DNA from: Pyrodictiaceae archaeon
GTDB lineage: Archaea; Thermoproteota; Thermoprotei_A; Sulfolobales; Pyrodictiaceae
Direction: 5' to 3'
DNA length: 24,963 nt
NCBI GenBank assembly: GCA_026986935.1
Contig: JALSNP010000085.1
Span: 1 to 24,963 of the forward strand
Part shown: positions 1 to 7,899 of the stretch, in pieces
Layout: every line of letters begins with the position of its first letter
Numbering within the stretch: position 1 is the stretch's first letter
Made by a program: the position numbers and the translations under genes
The notes under the pieces: generated by a model
What the model saw: the letters and a program-made list of their open reading frames with translations, nothing else
What the model was told of the DNA's origin: nothing
Databases searched by the model: none

Positions 1-537
1 CATGGGGACCATATAGGGGAGGCTATAGAACTCCTAAAGCTTAATCCACGGGCCCGGCTTGCAGCAGTATATGAGGTAGCTAACTATGTCTTATCTCAGC
101 TAGGGCAATCAGAGGCTAACAGGGTAATTGGGGCAAATATTGGTGGCCCGCTCAAGATGGATCTGGACCTAAAGGTGCTCTTCACGCCAGCGGCTCATAG
201 CTCTGAGAGAGGTGTGCCGACGGGGGTAGTAGTTATTGGCAAGGAGGCAACTATTTATCACGCTGGTGACACGGGCCTCATAGCCGAGATGCAGTTCATA
301 GGGGAGCTATATAAGCCTGATATAGCCATGTTGCCAATAGGCGGTCACTTCACCATGGACGAGGTGCAGGCAGCCAAAGCGGTTGAGCTAATCAAGCCAA
401 AGGTGGCTATACCAATGCATTATAACACTTTCCCAGTTATACAAGCAGATCCCGAGAAGTTTAAGAAACTCGTTGAGGAAAAGAACGTGGGCACCAAGGT
501 AGTTATACTGAAACCCGGAGAAAGATACAACTTCTAA
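1..537 (+). CDS. UPF0173-type metal-dependent hydrolase, 3' part (5' end outside window)
   Basis: The reading frame is open from base 1 to the TAA at 535-537, giving 178 residues. The first visible residues are HGDHIGEA, the H-x-D-H metal-binding motif of the metallo-beta-lactamase fold. Further on are AHSS, the YHAGDTGL motif and a late MHYNTFP histidine, which are the remaining metal-ligand positions of that fold. Spacing and wording match the UPF0173 group of small archaeal and bacterial Zn hydrolases, usually about 225 residues, so roughly 50 N-terminal residues lie upstream of the window. The internal ATG at 157 is not the start, because the conserved HxDH motif lies before it. The substrate of this family is not established. 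The protein has no visible signal peptide in the part seen and is presumably cytoplasmic. T-rich DNA follows the stop. Confidence 0.88.
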   Translation, partial: HGDHIGEAIELLKLNPRARLAAVYEVANYVLSQLGQSEANRVIGANIGGPLKMDLDLKVLFTPAAHSSERGVPTGVVVIGKEATIYHAGDTGLIAEMQFIGELYKPDIAMLPIGGHFTMDEVQAAKAVELIKPKVAIPMHYNTFPVIQADPEKFKKLVEEKNVGTKVVILKPGERYNF

Positions 538-566
538 GCCCAGGGACTTATTCTACAGATTCATGT

Positions 567-574
567 CTCTTTTT
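567..574 (+). terminator. T-rich terminator candidate after the hydrolase gene
   Basis: A T-rich run (CTCTTTTT) lies 30 nt after the hydrolase stop, and a second (ATTCTTTTA) lies at 592-600. Crenarchaeal transcription commonly ends in such U-rich stretches without a hairpin. The call rests only on composition and position. Confidence 0.35.
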
Positions 575-611
575 GCACCAGCCCAGCCACTATTCTTTTA
601 GCTAGCATTAT

Positions 612-620
612 TCATTTAAG
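612..620 (+). promoter_or_regulatory. TATA-like box for pheS
   Basis: TCATTTAAG is centred about 26 nt before the GTG at 643, the usual TATA-to-start distance in archaea. That would give a leaderless or nearly leaderless pheS mRNA. No ribosome binding site is evident before the GTG, which agrees with this. Confidence 0.4.
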
Positions 621-642
621 AGGATGAGCATCTCAAGTTGGA

Positions 643-2157
643 GTGCGATGGTGCCGCTATTTGGAGCGGATCCCTGTCTCTGAGTCAGAATACCGAGTAC
701 TAAAACTAATGGCGGAGCACGGGGTAGAGCCTGGCAGGGAGTATACAAGCGAGGAGCTCGCATCCCTCCTTGGAGTGGATAGGAGCAGTCTTGAAGCCAT
801 TCTTAGACTACTAGCATCTAAGGGTCTAGTGGTGCTTAAGGAGCAGATTGTTGAGGAGTATGCGCTGACTGATGAGGCTAAGCGTTATCTTGGAGAAGGG
901 TTTCCCGAGGAAAAGCTTGTTAAGTTACTCGTTGAAGCGGGTGGTGAACTTAGTGTAGAGGATATAAGATCGAGACTAGGTGACCAAGCCAGCATAGCGT
1001 TAGCAAATGCGTCGAAGAAAGGATGGATAAGGATACAGGGTGGAAAAGTTGTCCTAGTAATTGATCCAGCTAGGGCTGTCCCCGAGGAGAGGGGTATTCT
1101 TGAAAAAGTATTGGCAGGGGGAAAACTTTCTAGTAAGGAGGTAAAGATTCTTAAACGTAGAAAACTTATAGATGTGTATCGTAAGAGAGTGACACTGTTC
1201 TCGTTGCCGAGAAGCGCTCTAGATATCCTCAACTCTGTGGTGATCGAGGTTGGTGCATTAACTAGGGAGCTCATAGAGAGCGGGAAATGGCGTAGTGTTA
1301 AGCTAAGAGAATATGATGTAACTGCTTCGCCTCCGAGAAGGCTCCCCGGTAGGCTTAACTTCTTCGCTCAGTTCATAGAACATATACGAGACGTTATGAA
1401 AGAGCTTGGCTTCACAGAGGTCGAGGCGTCGCCGGTGGAGCTCGAGTTCTGGAACTATGATGTATTGTTTCAGCCACAGTTTCACCCAGCACGAATGCCT
1501 ACAGACACGTTCTACTTAAGGAGCCCTAGCGAGGGGCTTTTGCCAACGGGTCTCGTAGACTCGGTGAGGAGGGCGCATGAGGAGGGAATAGCGGGTAGTA
1601 CTGGGTGGAGGTATAGGTGGGATCCCAGGAGAGCTGCAAGGCTAATACTGCGTAGTCACACAACAGCTGTTTCTGCGCGTATACTCTCAGTGAGGCCATC
1701 ACCGCCTTTCAGGTATTTTAGTCTCGGTAGGGTCTATCGGGTGGAGAACATAGATCCAAAACATTTGCCAGAGTTCCACCAAGTTGACGGAATCGCTAGC
1801 GAGGATGGAGTAAATCTCCGCTGGCTAATAGGGATGCTGTCAGAGTTTCTCGAGCGGCTAGGGTTTAGAGAGTACAAGTTCCGCCCAGCTTATTTCCCGT
1901 TCACAGAGCCCTCGGTCGAAGGCTATGTGAGGATACGTGGAGCCTGGCTAGAGATACTTGGCGCTGGGCTATTTAGGCCCGAGATGCTCGCAGCACTTGG
2001 TATTGATTACCCAGTAGCGGCGTGGGGTATGGGTATAGAGAGGCTCGCTATGGCTCTCTACGGGTTAGACGATATACGGCAACTATATAGCACAGATGTA
2101 CGGTTCCTCGCATCAATGCCTTCAAGGTGGTGGATATATGCCGGTACTGAGGTTTAA
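643..2157 (+). CDS. pheS: Phenylalanine--tRNA ligase alpha subunit
   Basis: This is the catalytic alpha subunit of the cytoplasmic (alpha-beta)2 PheRS, which charges tRNA-Phe. The 504 residues suit an archaeal alpha chain. Residues 1-200 look like two or three winged-helix modules, as in the tRNA-contacting N-terminus of archaeal/eukaryotic PheRS alpha. The class II core follows: motif 2 at about 356-383 (FRYFSLGRVYRVE...EFHQ), the Phe-pocket segment PFTEPSVEG at about 419-427, and motif 3 GMGIERLAM at 462-470. The start is GTG at 643, because an in-frame TGA at 625 precludes an earlier one. TTG at 661 is the only other nearby choice. A TATA-like box sits about 26 nt upstream. The gene overlaps pheT by 20 nt, so the two are almost certainly cotranscribed. 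Confidence 0.96.
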   Translation: MRWCRYLERIPVSESEYRVLKLMAEHGVEPGREYTSEELASLLGVDRSSLEAILRLLASKGLVVLKEQIVEEYALTDEAKRYLGEGFPEEKLVKLLVEAGGELSVEDIRSRLGDQASIALANASKKGWIRIQGGKVVLVIDPARAVPEERGILEKVLAGGKLSSKEVKILKRRKLIDVYRKRVTLFSLPRSALDILNSVVIEVGALTRELIESGKWRSVKLREYDVTASPPRRLPGRLNFFAQFIEHIRDVMKELGFTEVEASPVELEFWNYDVLFQPQFHPARMPTDTFYLRSPSEGLLPTGLVDSVRRAHEEGIAGSTGWRYRWDPRRAARLILRSHTTAVSARILSVRPSPPFRYFSLGRVYRVENIDPKHLPEFHQVDGIASEDGVNLRWLIGMLSEFLERLGFREYKFRPAYFPFTEPSVEGYVRIRGAWLEILGAGLFRPEMLAALGIDYPVAAWGMGIERLAMALYGLDDIRQLYSTDVRFLASMPSRWWIYAGTEV

Positions 2158-3838
2158 GCCCGGAAGAGTAGAGGAGGTTTTACAGCTAAGCCTAAAAGAA
2201 GCCTTAGAGGTTATGGAGAGGGTTAAGATAGAGGTGGAAATAGATGAGGAAGGCTATGTTGTAGCTGAATTAGAGGTAGATAGACCCGATATGTACTCCC
2301 TTGAGGGTATCGCTAGGCAGGTAAACGGAATCCTTGAAAGGGAGACGGGTCTGCCACGATATAGCATAGTTGATACAGACTACGTTATAGAGGTAAGGGA
2401 GGTCCCGACAAGGCCATACATAGTTGGCCTCGTTGTATGGGACGTTAATATCGATGAAGATTATCTTGTAGAACTAATACAGTTCCAGGAGAAGCTGACT
2501 ACGAGCCACGGTCTCGGGAGGCGGCGAATAGCCATAGGGATCCATGACCTAGATAAAATGCCTTCAAGTAGGCTCGTGTACAGCTTCGAAGATATAGATA
2601 GCGTTATGTTTAAACCCCTGCACGTCGAGAAAGTGATGAAGCTAAGAGACGTGTTGAGGGAACTAGAGCAGGGAAGACGCTACGGCAACATCTCCCTATC
2701 GGATAGGAAGCACCCAGTGCTCTATTCAGACGATGAGGTAATAAGCGTCCCCCCAGTCATTAACGCTGATATAACGCGTGTGGAGCCCGGTACGCGTCAC
2801 GTGTTCGTGGATATAACGGGGACGGATCTTAAACCAGTTCTTGACGCAGCCTCGGTGTTTGCAGCTAACCTAGCGGAGCGAAGCAGGACTCGAAGAATAG
2901 GGCTAGTAACGGTTAAGGCTCCATGGGGTGTGCTGAAGGAACCAAGGCTTGAGCCGAGAGAGACCGAGCTAGATACTAGGAGTGTTGAGAGGATACTCGG
3001 TCTCCACTTATCGAGTAACGATGTAGTAAGGCATCTTCAAAGGATGCGGTTTGGCGCCGAGCACATCGGGCAGGATAAACTACGCGTCATGATACCTAGG
3101 TATCGCGTAGATATCTTACACGAGGTTGACCTGGTAGAGGATATAGCGCTATCCATTGGGCTCGAGAACATTGCTCCTATTAAGCCGAGCACAATGCTTC
3201 GCGGCCACTTGCTCGCTATCAGGTATTGGGAGAGAGAGCTTCGCGCAATCCTAGCAGGCTTCGGGTTCATAGAGGTAAAAACATACACGCTCACCAGCTG
3301 TGATGACCAGAGAGAACTAAGCGGTATAGACGAGGATAAGCTCATAGTTATAGAGAACCCGGTGAGTAGTGACACCAATTGCTTTAGAACGAGCATAGTG
3401 CCAGCGCTACTGAGGCTTGCTTCACGGAACCAACACGTTATACCACTAAGGATATTCGAGATAGGGGAAGCTCTTGAAAAACAGGGAAGCTATTCCCAGA
3501 GCGGCCTCCCTGTTAGGACGAGGAGGCTCGCCACGCTGCTCATGATGAGCGATAAAATCGGGTACGAAGACATACAATCGATTGTTTACAGCCTTATAGA
3601 GCTTCTTTCAGACGAGATAAGCGATATTAGTAGAGTAGAGAAACCGTTCCTCATAAAGGGCCGTTCAGCGATAATTAGGACCAAGAACGGCCTAAGAATA
3701 GTCCTAGGAGAGGTTAGCCCCGCCCTACTAGAACGGCTAGAAATAAAGTACCCAGTAGCTATAGCCGAGATAGAATACAGTGATCTATATGAGAAGCTGG
3801 TACAGTATCGCGGGGGCGCCGCTGTCCCCCGCTCCTAA
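2138..3838 (+). CDS. pheT: Phenylalanine--tRNA ligase beta subunit
   Basis: This 566-residue partner of PheS has the length of archaeal beta chains, which lack the bacterial tRNA-binding and FDX-ACB additions. Residues about 90-250 correspond to the B3/B4 editing region, 270-345 to the B5 DNA-binding-like fold, and the C-terminal 200 residues to the non-catalytic class II-like core that contacts PheS. The frame is open further upstream to an ATG at 2096, but ATG 2138 (MPVLRFKPG) is preferred because archaeal beta chains begin this way and a GGTGG stretch precedes it. It overlaps the pheS end by 20 nt. The last ten residues (YRGGAAVPRS) are encoded by a GC-rich arm that pairs with the downstream intergenic DNA, so the protein tail may be dictated by nucleic-acid structure. 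Confidence 0.95.
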   Translation: MPVLRFKPGRVEEVLQLSLKEALEVMERVKIEVEIDEEGYVVAELEVDRPDMYSLEGIARQVNGILERETGLPRYSIVDTDYVIEVREVPTRPYIVGLVVWDVNIDEDYLVELIQFQEKLTTSHGLGRRRIAIGIHDLDKMPSSRLVYSFEDIDSVMFKPLHVEKVMKLRDVLRELEQGRRYGNISLSDRKHPVLYSDDEVISVPPVINADITRVEPGTRHVFVDITGTDLKPVLDAASVFAANLAERSRTRRIGLVTVKAPWGVLKEPRLEPRETELDTRSVERILGLHLSSNDVVRHLQRMRFGAEHIGQDKLRVMIPRYRVDILHEVDLVEDIALSIGLENIAPIKPSTMLRGHLLAIRYWERELRAILAGFGFIEVKTYTLTSCDDQRELSGIDEDKLIVIENPVSSDTNCFRTSIVPALLRLASRNQHVIPLRIFEIGEALEKQGSYSQSGLPVRTRRLATLLMMSDKIGYEDIQSIVYSLIELLSDEISDISRVEKPFLIKGRSAIIRTKNGLRIVLGEVSPALLERLEIKYPVAIAEIEYSDLYEKLVQYRGGAAVPRS

Positions 3839-3918
3839 CACCCAGCATCACAGCCCCCCGGGTAGGGGCCTCGGCTGGGCTCTCTCAAGCGGGAGTAACG
3901 GGGCGGAGCGGCGCCCCC
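3812..3918. other. Nested inverted repeats: candidate structured RNA or 3' UTR element
   Basis: GGGGGCGCCGCT at 3812-3823 is the exact reverse complement of AGCGGCGCCCCC at 3907-3918 (12 bp). Inside it lie CCCGCT 3828-3833 / AGCGGG 3888-3893, then CCCAGC 3841-3846 / GCTGGG 3874-3879, then GCCCC 3853-3857 / GGGGC 3865-3869. The four helices are perfectly nested. CCCAGCA 3841-3847 can instead pair with TGCTGGG 3940-3946. The outer left arm is inside the last codons of pheT. On the plus strand this could be a stabilising 3' UTR, since T-rich DNA follows. On the minus strand a TATA-like box (GTATAAAA, complement of 3965-3972) could start an antisense RNA near 3942. It matches no tRNA, 5S, SRP or RNase P pattern that I can recognise. 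Confidence 0.5.
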
Positions 3919-3950
3919 ATTAGGCTCTAGAGGCAGGAGTGCTGGGCTCA

Positions 3951-3960
3951 TTAATTTTTA
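3951..3960 (+). terminator. T-rich terminator candidate after pheST
   Basis: TTAATTTTTA follows the GC-rich structured stretch behind pheT, the expected composition for an archaeal termination site. On the other strand the same AT-rich DNA could belong to a promoter, so the direction is uncertain. Confidence 0.4.
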
Positions 3961-4000
3961 GCACGTTTTATACAGCTGGGGCGGCTAGAGCAGGATTGAT

Positions 4001-4010
4001 ACTTATAAGT
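4001..4010 (+). promoter_or_regulatory. TATA box for tyrS
   Basis: ACTTATAAGT is a good archaeal TATA sequence and would place the transcription start near 4030. This gives a leader of about 17 nt to ATG 4049 or about 50 nt to ATG 4082. A second AT-rich site (TTTTATAC) lies at 3966-3973. Confidence 0.5.
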
Positions 4011-4081
4011 AAGCGTGATGGGGCCTTGTTATTTGAGCACAGTGAGGCATGCTTCACGGCTTAATGGAGGTAGCTGACCCG

Positions 4082-5170
4082 ATGTCTATTGATGAGAGGA
4101 TCAATCTTGTTACAAGGAACACTGCTGAGGTAATAACAGAGGAAGAGCTCAGACAGCTTTTCGCCTCTAAGAGTAAGCCGCGCGCGTACCTGGGCTTTGA
4201 GCCTAGCGGGCTCTTTCACATAGGATGGCTTATTTGGGCATTTAAGGTAAGAGACCTGGTTAGCGCTGGTGTGGAGTTTTACCTACTTGCTGCTACTTGG
4301 CATGCTTGGATAAACGACAAGTTTGGCGGCGACATGGATACGATAAAGAAGGCTGCTCAGCATGTTCTCGATGTGCTTGAGGCTCTTGGGATACAGCGAT
4401 CGGCTATAAAGGTTGTGGATGCGGAGGACCTGGTATCTGATAAAGAGTACTGGGCTATACTATTGCGTGTCGCCAAGCACAACACGTTGGCTCGTATGAA
4501 GAGAGCACTAACTATTATGGGTAGAAGGGCTGAGGAGGGCGAACTTGATTTCTCTAAGCTAATCTACCCCGCGATGCAGGTCACCGACATATTCTACCTT
4601 GACGTAGATATAGCGCTGGGGGGTATGGATCAGAGGAAAGCACACATGCTTGCTAGAGACACGGCCGAGAAACTGGGTTATAGAAAAGTCATTGCTATCC
4701 ACACGCCCCTCCTAACGGGGCTACAGGGCCTTGGTAGAATGAACCCAGGCGAAGTAGATGAGACCCTTCATGCAACAGAGCTAAAGATGAGCAAGTCGAA
4801 GCCGGAGACCGCTATCTTTGTGTACGACTCCCCCGCTGATATTGAGAGAAAGTTGCTGAAAGCTTATTGTCCTATGAGGCAAACAGAGTACAACCCAGTA
4901 ATAGAGATAAACAAGTACATCCTCTTCGCCCAGCCAGGGTTCAAACTCGTCATAGAAAGACCCCAGAGGTACGGGGGCACGATAATAGTGGAGACATACG
5001 ATGATCTAGAAAAGCTCTATAAGGAGGGAAAAATACACCCACTCGATCTAAAAAAGGCGACAGCTAAGGCTCTCGCGGAGCTCCTAAAACCAGTACGTGA
5101 ATACTTCGCTAATAATAAGAGAGCGCGTGAACTACTGGAAGAGCTAAAAAAGGCAACTATAACGAGATAG
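4082..5170 (+). CDS. tyrS: Tyrosine--tRNA ligase
   Basis: This class I synthetase charges tRNA-Tyr. The HIGH-type motif is FHIGW at 45-49, after the GFEPSG segment, and the KMSKS loop is intact at 235-239 (LKMSKSKPETAIF). YPAMQVTDI at about 162-170 and GGMDQRKAHMLAR at about 180-192 are the tyrosine-pocket signatures that separate TyrRS from the similar TrpRS. The product is 362 residues, archaeal-length without a bacterial S4 tail. ATG 4082 (MSIDERINLV) is chosen because archaeal TyrRS usually begins there and GGAGGT lies about 10 nt upstream. In-frame ATGs at 4049 and 4064 would add 11 or 6 residues and cannot be excluded. The gene stands alone behind its own TATA box. Confidence 0.94.
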   Translation: MSIDERINLVTRNTAEVITEEELRQLFASKSKPRAYLGFEPSGLFHIGWLIWAFKVRDLVSAGVEFYLLAATWHAWINDKFGGDMDTIKKAAQHVLDVLEALGIQRSAIKVVDAEDLVSDKEYWAILLRVAKHNTLARMKRALTIMGRRAEEGELDFSKLIYPAMQVTDIFYLDVDIALGGMDQRKAHMLARDTAEKLGYRKVIAIHTPLLTGLQGLGRMNPGEVDETLHATELKMSKSKPETAIFVYDSPADIERKLLKAYCPMRQTEYNPVIEINKYILFAQPGFKLVIERPQRYGGTIIVETYDDLEKLYKEGKIHPLDLKKATAKALAELLKPVREYFANNKRARELLEELKKATITR

Positions 5171-5178
5171 TTTTAATC
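5171..5178 (+). terminator. T-rich terminator candidate after tyrS
   Basis: TTTTAATC immediately follows the tyrS stop codon. Position and composition are the only evidence. Confidence 0.35.
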
Positions 5179-5281
5179 TGGGGCTAAGCCCGCAGGAACC
5201 GAGCCGCATAATAATTAAGTACCTAGATAGTTACGAGGCATAGAGGAAGAAGGGAGCTAGCCCTATATTTCAAGGCTTACA

Positions 5282-5318
5282 CTCTTAGCCCCTCTAGAGG
5301 GTGTCATGGCTCTAAGAG
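5282..5318 (+). promoter_or_regulatory. Hairpin in the dnaG leader region
   Basis: CTCTTAGCC at 5282-5290 pairs with GGCTCTAAGAG at 5308-5318 (one two-base bulge), and the centre holds the perfect palindrome CCCTCTAGAGGG at 5290-5301. A TATA-like CCTATATTT at 5261-5269 would place the dnaG transcript start close to 5292, so the palindrome overlaps the likely start site. It could be an operator, a leader hairpin or part of a small RNA. The rest of the 193-nt gap between tyrS and dnaG shows nothing else recognisable. Confidence 0.35.
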
Positions 5319-5363
5319 CGTAGCGCTTCAACAACAGCGGTATGAATCAAGAGGGGTTATGTA

Positions 5364-6602
5364 TTGAAGTACTTGATAAAGGCGCGAATAGAGGTAGAGG
5401 GATTAGTTAATAAGCATGATATCATCGGTGCTATTTTTGGGCAAACAGAGAACCTTTTTGGCGAAGAGTTTGATCTCAGGGAGTTACAGGATAGGGGGCG
5501 TATTGGGAGGGTACTTGTTGATATAAAACACCAGAATACTAAGACCTATGGAGAGATAACGATTCCATCGAATCTTGATAGAGTTGAGACAGCGCTTCTC
5601 GCAGCAATGATAGAGACTGTTGAAAAAGTAGGACCCTATAAAGCCCGGATACGCGTCTATGATATTATAGATGTCCGTGCAGAGAAAATAAAGAAAATAA
5701 TTGATAGGGCAAAAGAGATTCTTAGAATATGGTCGCTTGAGAAGACCCCGGATCTGCGTGAAGTGCTGCGTGAAATAAGTGAGGCTGTAAAGAAAGGCGA
5801 GGTAATAAGCTACGGGCCTGAGGGACTACCAGCAGGCCCTGACGTAGACAAGAGCGATGAGATAATAATTGTAGAGGGTCGTGCTGATGTAATAAACCTA
5901 CTTAGGTACGGGTATAGGAATGTCATAGCCCTCGAAGGCGCGCGTGGAAAGATACCAGAGACTATAATAAAGCTGGCGAAGACGAAGAAGGCTATAGCGT
6001 TTGTGGATGGGGATCATGGGGGCGATCTAATACTATGGGAGCTGTTACGAGTAGCTGACATAGATTATGTAGCCAGGGCTCCCCCCGGTAAAGAGGTTGA
6101 AGACCTAACCGGGAAAGAGATAGCCAGAGCGCTTAGCAACTTAATTCCAGCAAGAGAGTACCTAGCCATATTGGAGAAAAAGTTCCAGCCTCGGAAGGAG
6201 AGACAGAAAGCCATCCAGGAGGTCAAAGAGAAACCGCCTGCTCCCCCGCCGCCTCCTCCTAAGCAATTACAGCCCGTAGTACAGGTTGAGGTAGAGAAGA
6301 TAGAGCTACCGGAGCCTGTTATTCAGCAAATTAAGCAACTAAGTGGCACACTTGAGGCACTAATTTACGACAAGGATTGGAATCTGATTGACAAGGTAAG
6401 TGTAAGAGATATCTACAACTTCTTAGAAAAAATGGAGCCTGGCAAGGTCTTCGCAGTAATATATGATGGCATAGTTACTCAGCGAATGTTGGACCTAGCA
6501 GCCGAGAAGCAGATAAAACTAATCATAGCTAATAGGCTCGGCTCAATAGAGAAGAGACCACGCGACGTTGTAGTGCTGTCTTTTAGCGACGTCTTATCCT
6601 AG
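5364..6602 (+). CDS. dnaG: DnaG-like primase / exosome subunit
   Basis: This is the archaeal DnaG homologue, a Toprim protein that can make RNA primers in vitro and in crenarchaea is a stable part of the RNA exosome. The 412 residues run as follows: a conserved archaeal N-terminal region (1-160), the Toprim domain with acidic IIIVEGRADV (E171) and FVDGDHGG (215-220), a charged linker, a proline stretch PPAPPPPPPK at 291-300, and a C-terminal domain of about 100 residues as in the archaeal family. The start is TTG 5364, because an in-frame TGA at 5343 blocks anything earlier and GAGGGG lies just upstream. The leader seems long for a crenarchaeon. The gene ends 16 nt from the convergent M50 protease gene. 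Confidence 0.93.
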   Translation: MKYLIKARIEVEGLVNKHDIIGAIFGQTENLFGEEFDLRELQDRGRIGRVLVDIKHQNTKTYGEITIPSNLDRVETALLAAMIETVEKVGPYKARIRVYDIIDVRAEKIKKIIDRAKEILRIWSLEKTPDLREVLREISEAVKKGEVISYGPEGLPAGPDVDKSDEIIIVEGRADVINLLRYGYRNVIALEGARGKIPETIIKLAKTKKAIAFVDGDHGGDLILWELLRVADIDYVARAPPGKEVEDLTGKEIARALSNLIPAREYLAILEKKFQPRKERQKAIQEVKEKPPAPPPPPPKQLQPVVQVEVEKIELPEPVIQQIKQLSGTLEALIYDKDWNLIDKVSVRDIYNFLEKMEPGKVFAVIYDGIVTQRMLDLAAEKQIKLIIANRLGSIEKRPRDVVVLSFSDVLS

Positions 6603-6618
6603 TTCCCTGAATTCAATA

Positions 6619-7773
6619 CTATATTTTTATATTCGGTATTATTAGCAGAAGTGTTAGGAGCGAGACAATATTCGTCACTATAGCTGCTTTTTCTTCGCTA
6701 CGCATTATCTCAGCTAATAGATCCTGTACAACACGTGCTCCATCAGTTATGAAGAGAGGGGCAGCGTTTATCGCGGCAAGACCTATGTTTATGAGCTGTG
6801 TGAAGAGGATTAGCACGAATATAGTGTATGCCGCAAAGGGGCTTAGCCCGAGGCTAATCAGGGTCCTGGGTATTGCTATGAAGTATATCCCTATTCTATC
6901 GTAGTTGGGCTCCTTCTTTGAGGAAATGGGGGCTGCTGGCTTTATGACAGTAATATTGGTATTATTAACTAGCTCGAACGTGATAATGAGCGTTATATTT
7001 GATATTGTCCCTCCATTTTTACTCCTAATTTTAATCATTAGGTTCTCGAAACCTGTCACATCAAGGGGGCCAGTACCGTTTATGAACACAGCTTTTACAA
7101 GCATGTTTTTCTCAAGCCCGTATTTCTCTGCGAACGAGTTAGGCGCTACACCGACTATGTACATGTAGTAACCGCTAGCAACTATGGGCTTCATTGCCGC
7201 GAGCAATAGGATCCATAGAATCACGTTTGCTAGCACGCCAGCGGAGTATACGCGTAGCCTGGATCTTAGAGGGGCCTTTCTCAGCTCCTCCTCGTCGGGC
7301 TCAACGAACGCTGCGGGGAGAAGCCCTAGGAATACTAAGAAGCCTGCATATTTTACACCAATCCCTGAATACCTTGCGGCAAGTGCGTGCATGAGCTCGT
7401 GGACTATGACCGCTATGCCTAGTCCTGGTAGTAGGTATAGGAATGTCCTAACATCTATTGAGAGCCCCGGTATTAGCGGTACAATGGGGGCGGCTCCAGC
7501 GGGTTTACCAGAGACAAGCAACATTATGCGCTCGACTAGCATGCGATAGAAGAGAAACATTAGGACGAATACTGATACTATTCCAGCGTCTAGGAGTAAA
7601 CCTACGGCTTTATTTCCGCGAAGCTTGTCAAAGCTTTCGAAACGTTTCTCCATTTTCACTGCTACAACGAGGGGGCTTGCTTCGATACGCTTGTTCTTTG
7701 ACCTTCCCAGTATAGTTCCTATAAGTATCCAGGCAGTGACATAGAGCAATAGTAGCTGCAGCGTAGTGCTCAT
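6619..7773 (-). CDS. M50 family (site-2 type) membrane metalloprotease
   Basis: This 384-residue intramembrane Zn protease cleaves substrates within or next to the membrane. It has hydrophobic segments near 5-22, 55-80, 108-125, 140-155, 175-195, 310-335 and 362-380. The zinc motif HELMH is at 125-129 in a membrane helix, and the third ligand motif of the family, NAAPLFITDG (D344), is at 336-345, so the active site is complete. Residues about 200-300, between the two catalytic parts, form a soluble segment with a PDZ-like look (VGVAPNSFAEKYGL), which in this family gates substrate entry. The start is ATG 7773. A TATA-like ATCTTTAT-type sequence lies about 40-47 nt upstream, in the divergent gap with the next gene. 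The substrate is unknown. Confidence 0.87.
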   Translation of the reverse strand: MSTTLQLLLLYVTAWILIGTILGRSKNKRIEASPLVVAVKMEKRFESFDKLRGNKAVGLLLDAGIVSVFVLMFLFYRMLVERIMLLVSGKPAGAAPIVPLIPGLSIDVRTFLYLLPGLGIAVIVHELMHALAARYSGIGVKYAGFLVFLGLLPAAFVEPDEEELRKAPLRSRLRVYSAGVLANVILWILLLAAMKPIVASGYYMYIVGVAPNSFAEKYGLEKNMLVKAVFINGTGPLDVTGFENLMIKIRSKNGGTISNITLIITFELVNNTNITVIKPAAPISSKKEPNYDRIGIYFIAIPRTLISLGLSPFAAYTIFVLILFTQLINIGLAAINAAPLFITDGARVVQDLLAEIMRSEEKAAIVTNIVSLLTLLLIIPNIKI

Positions 7774-7899
7774 CTGTCAGCCCTATTGGGCACCAAGTTG
7801 TAGCTACTAGTAGATAAAGGCATCTAGTCTCTCACCTGGTAATCCTGGGATAGGGCCTGGTTAGGCGAGGTGCTTGTTTGAGAGGAAGGGAGCATAGCT

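Noticed and set aside
621..680. C/D box guide RNA (AGGATGA at 620-626 with a CTGA near 677)
   Set aside because: The C box has a mismatch at a conserved base, no C'/D' pair is clear, and the D box lies in pheS coding sequence.
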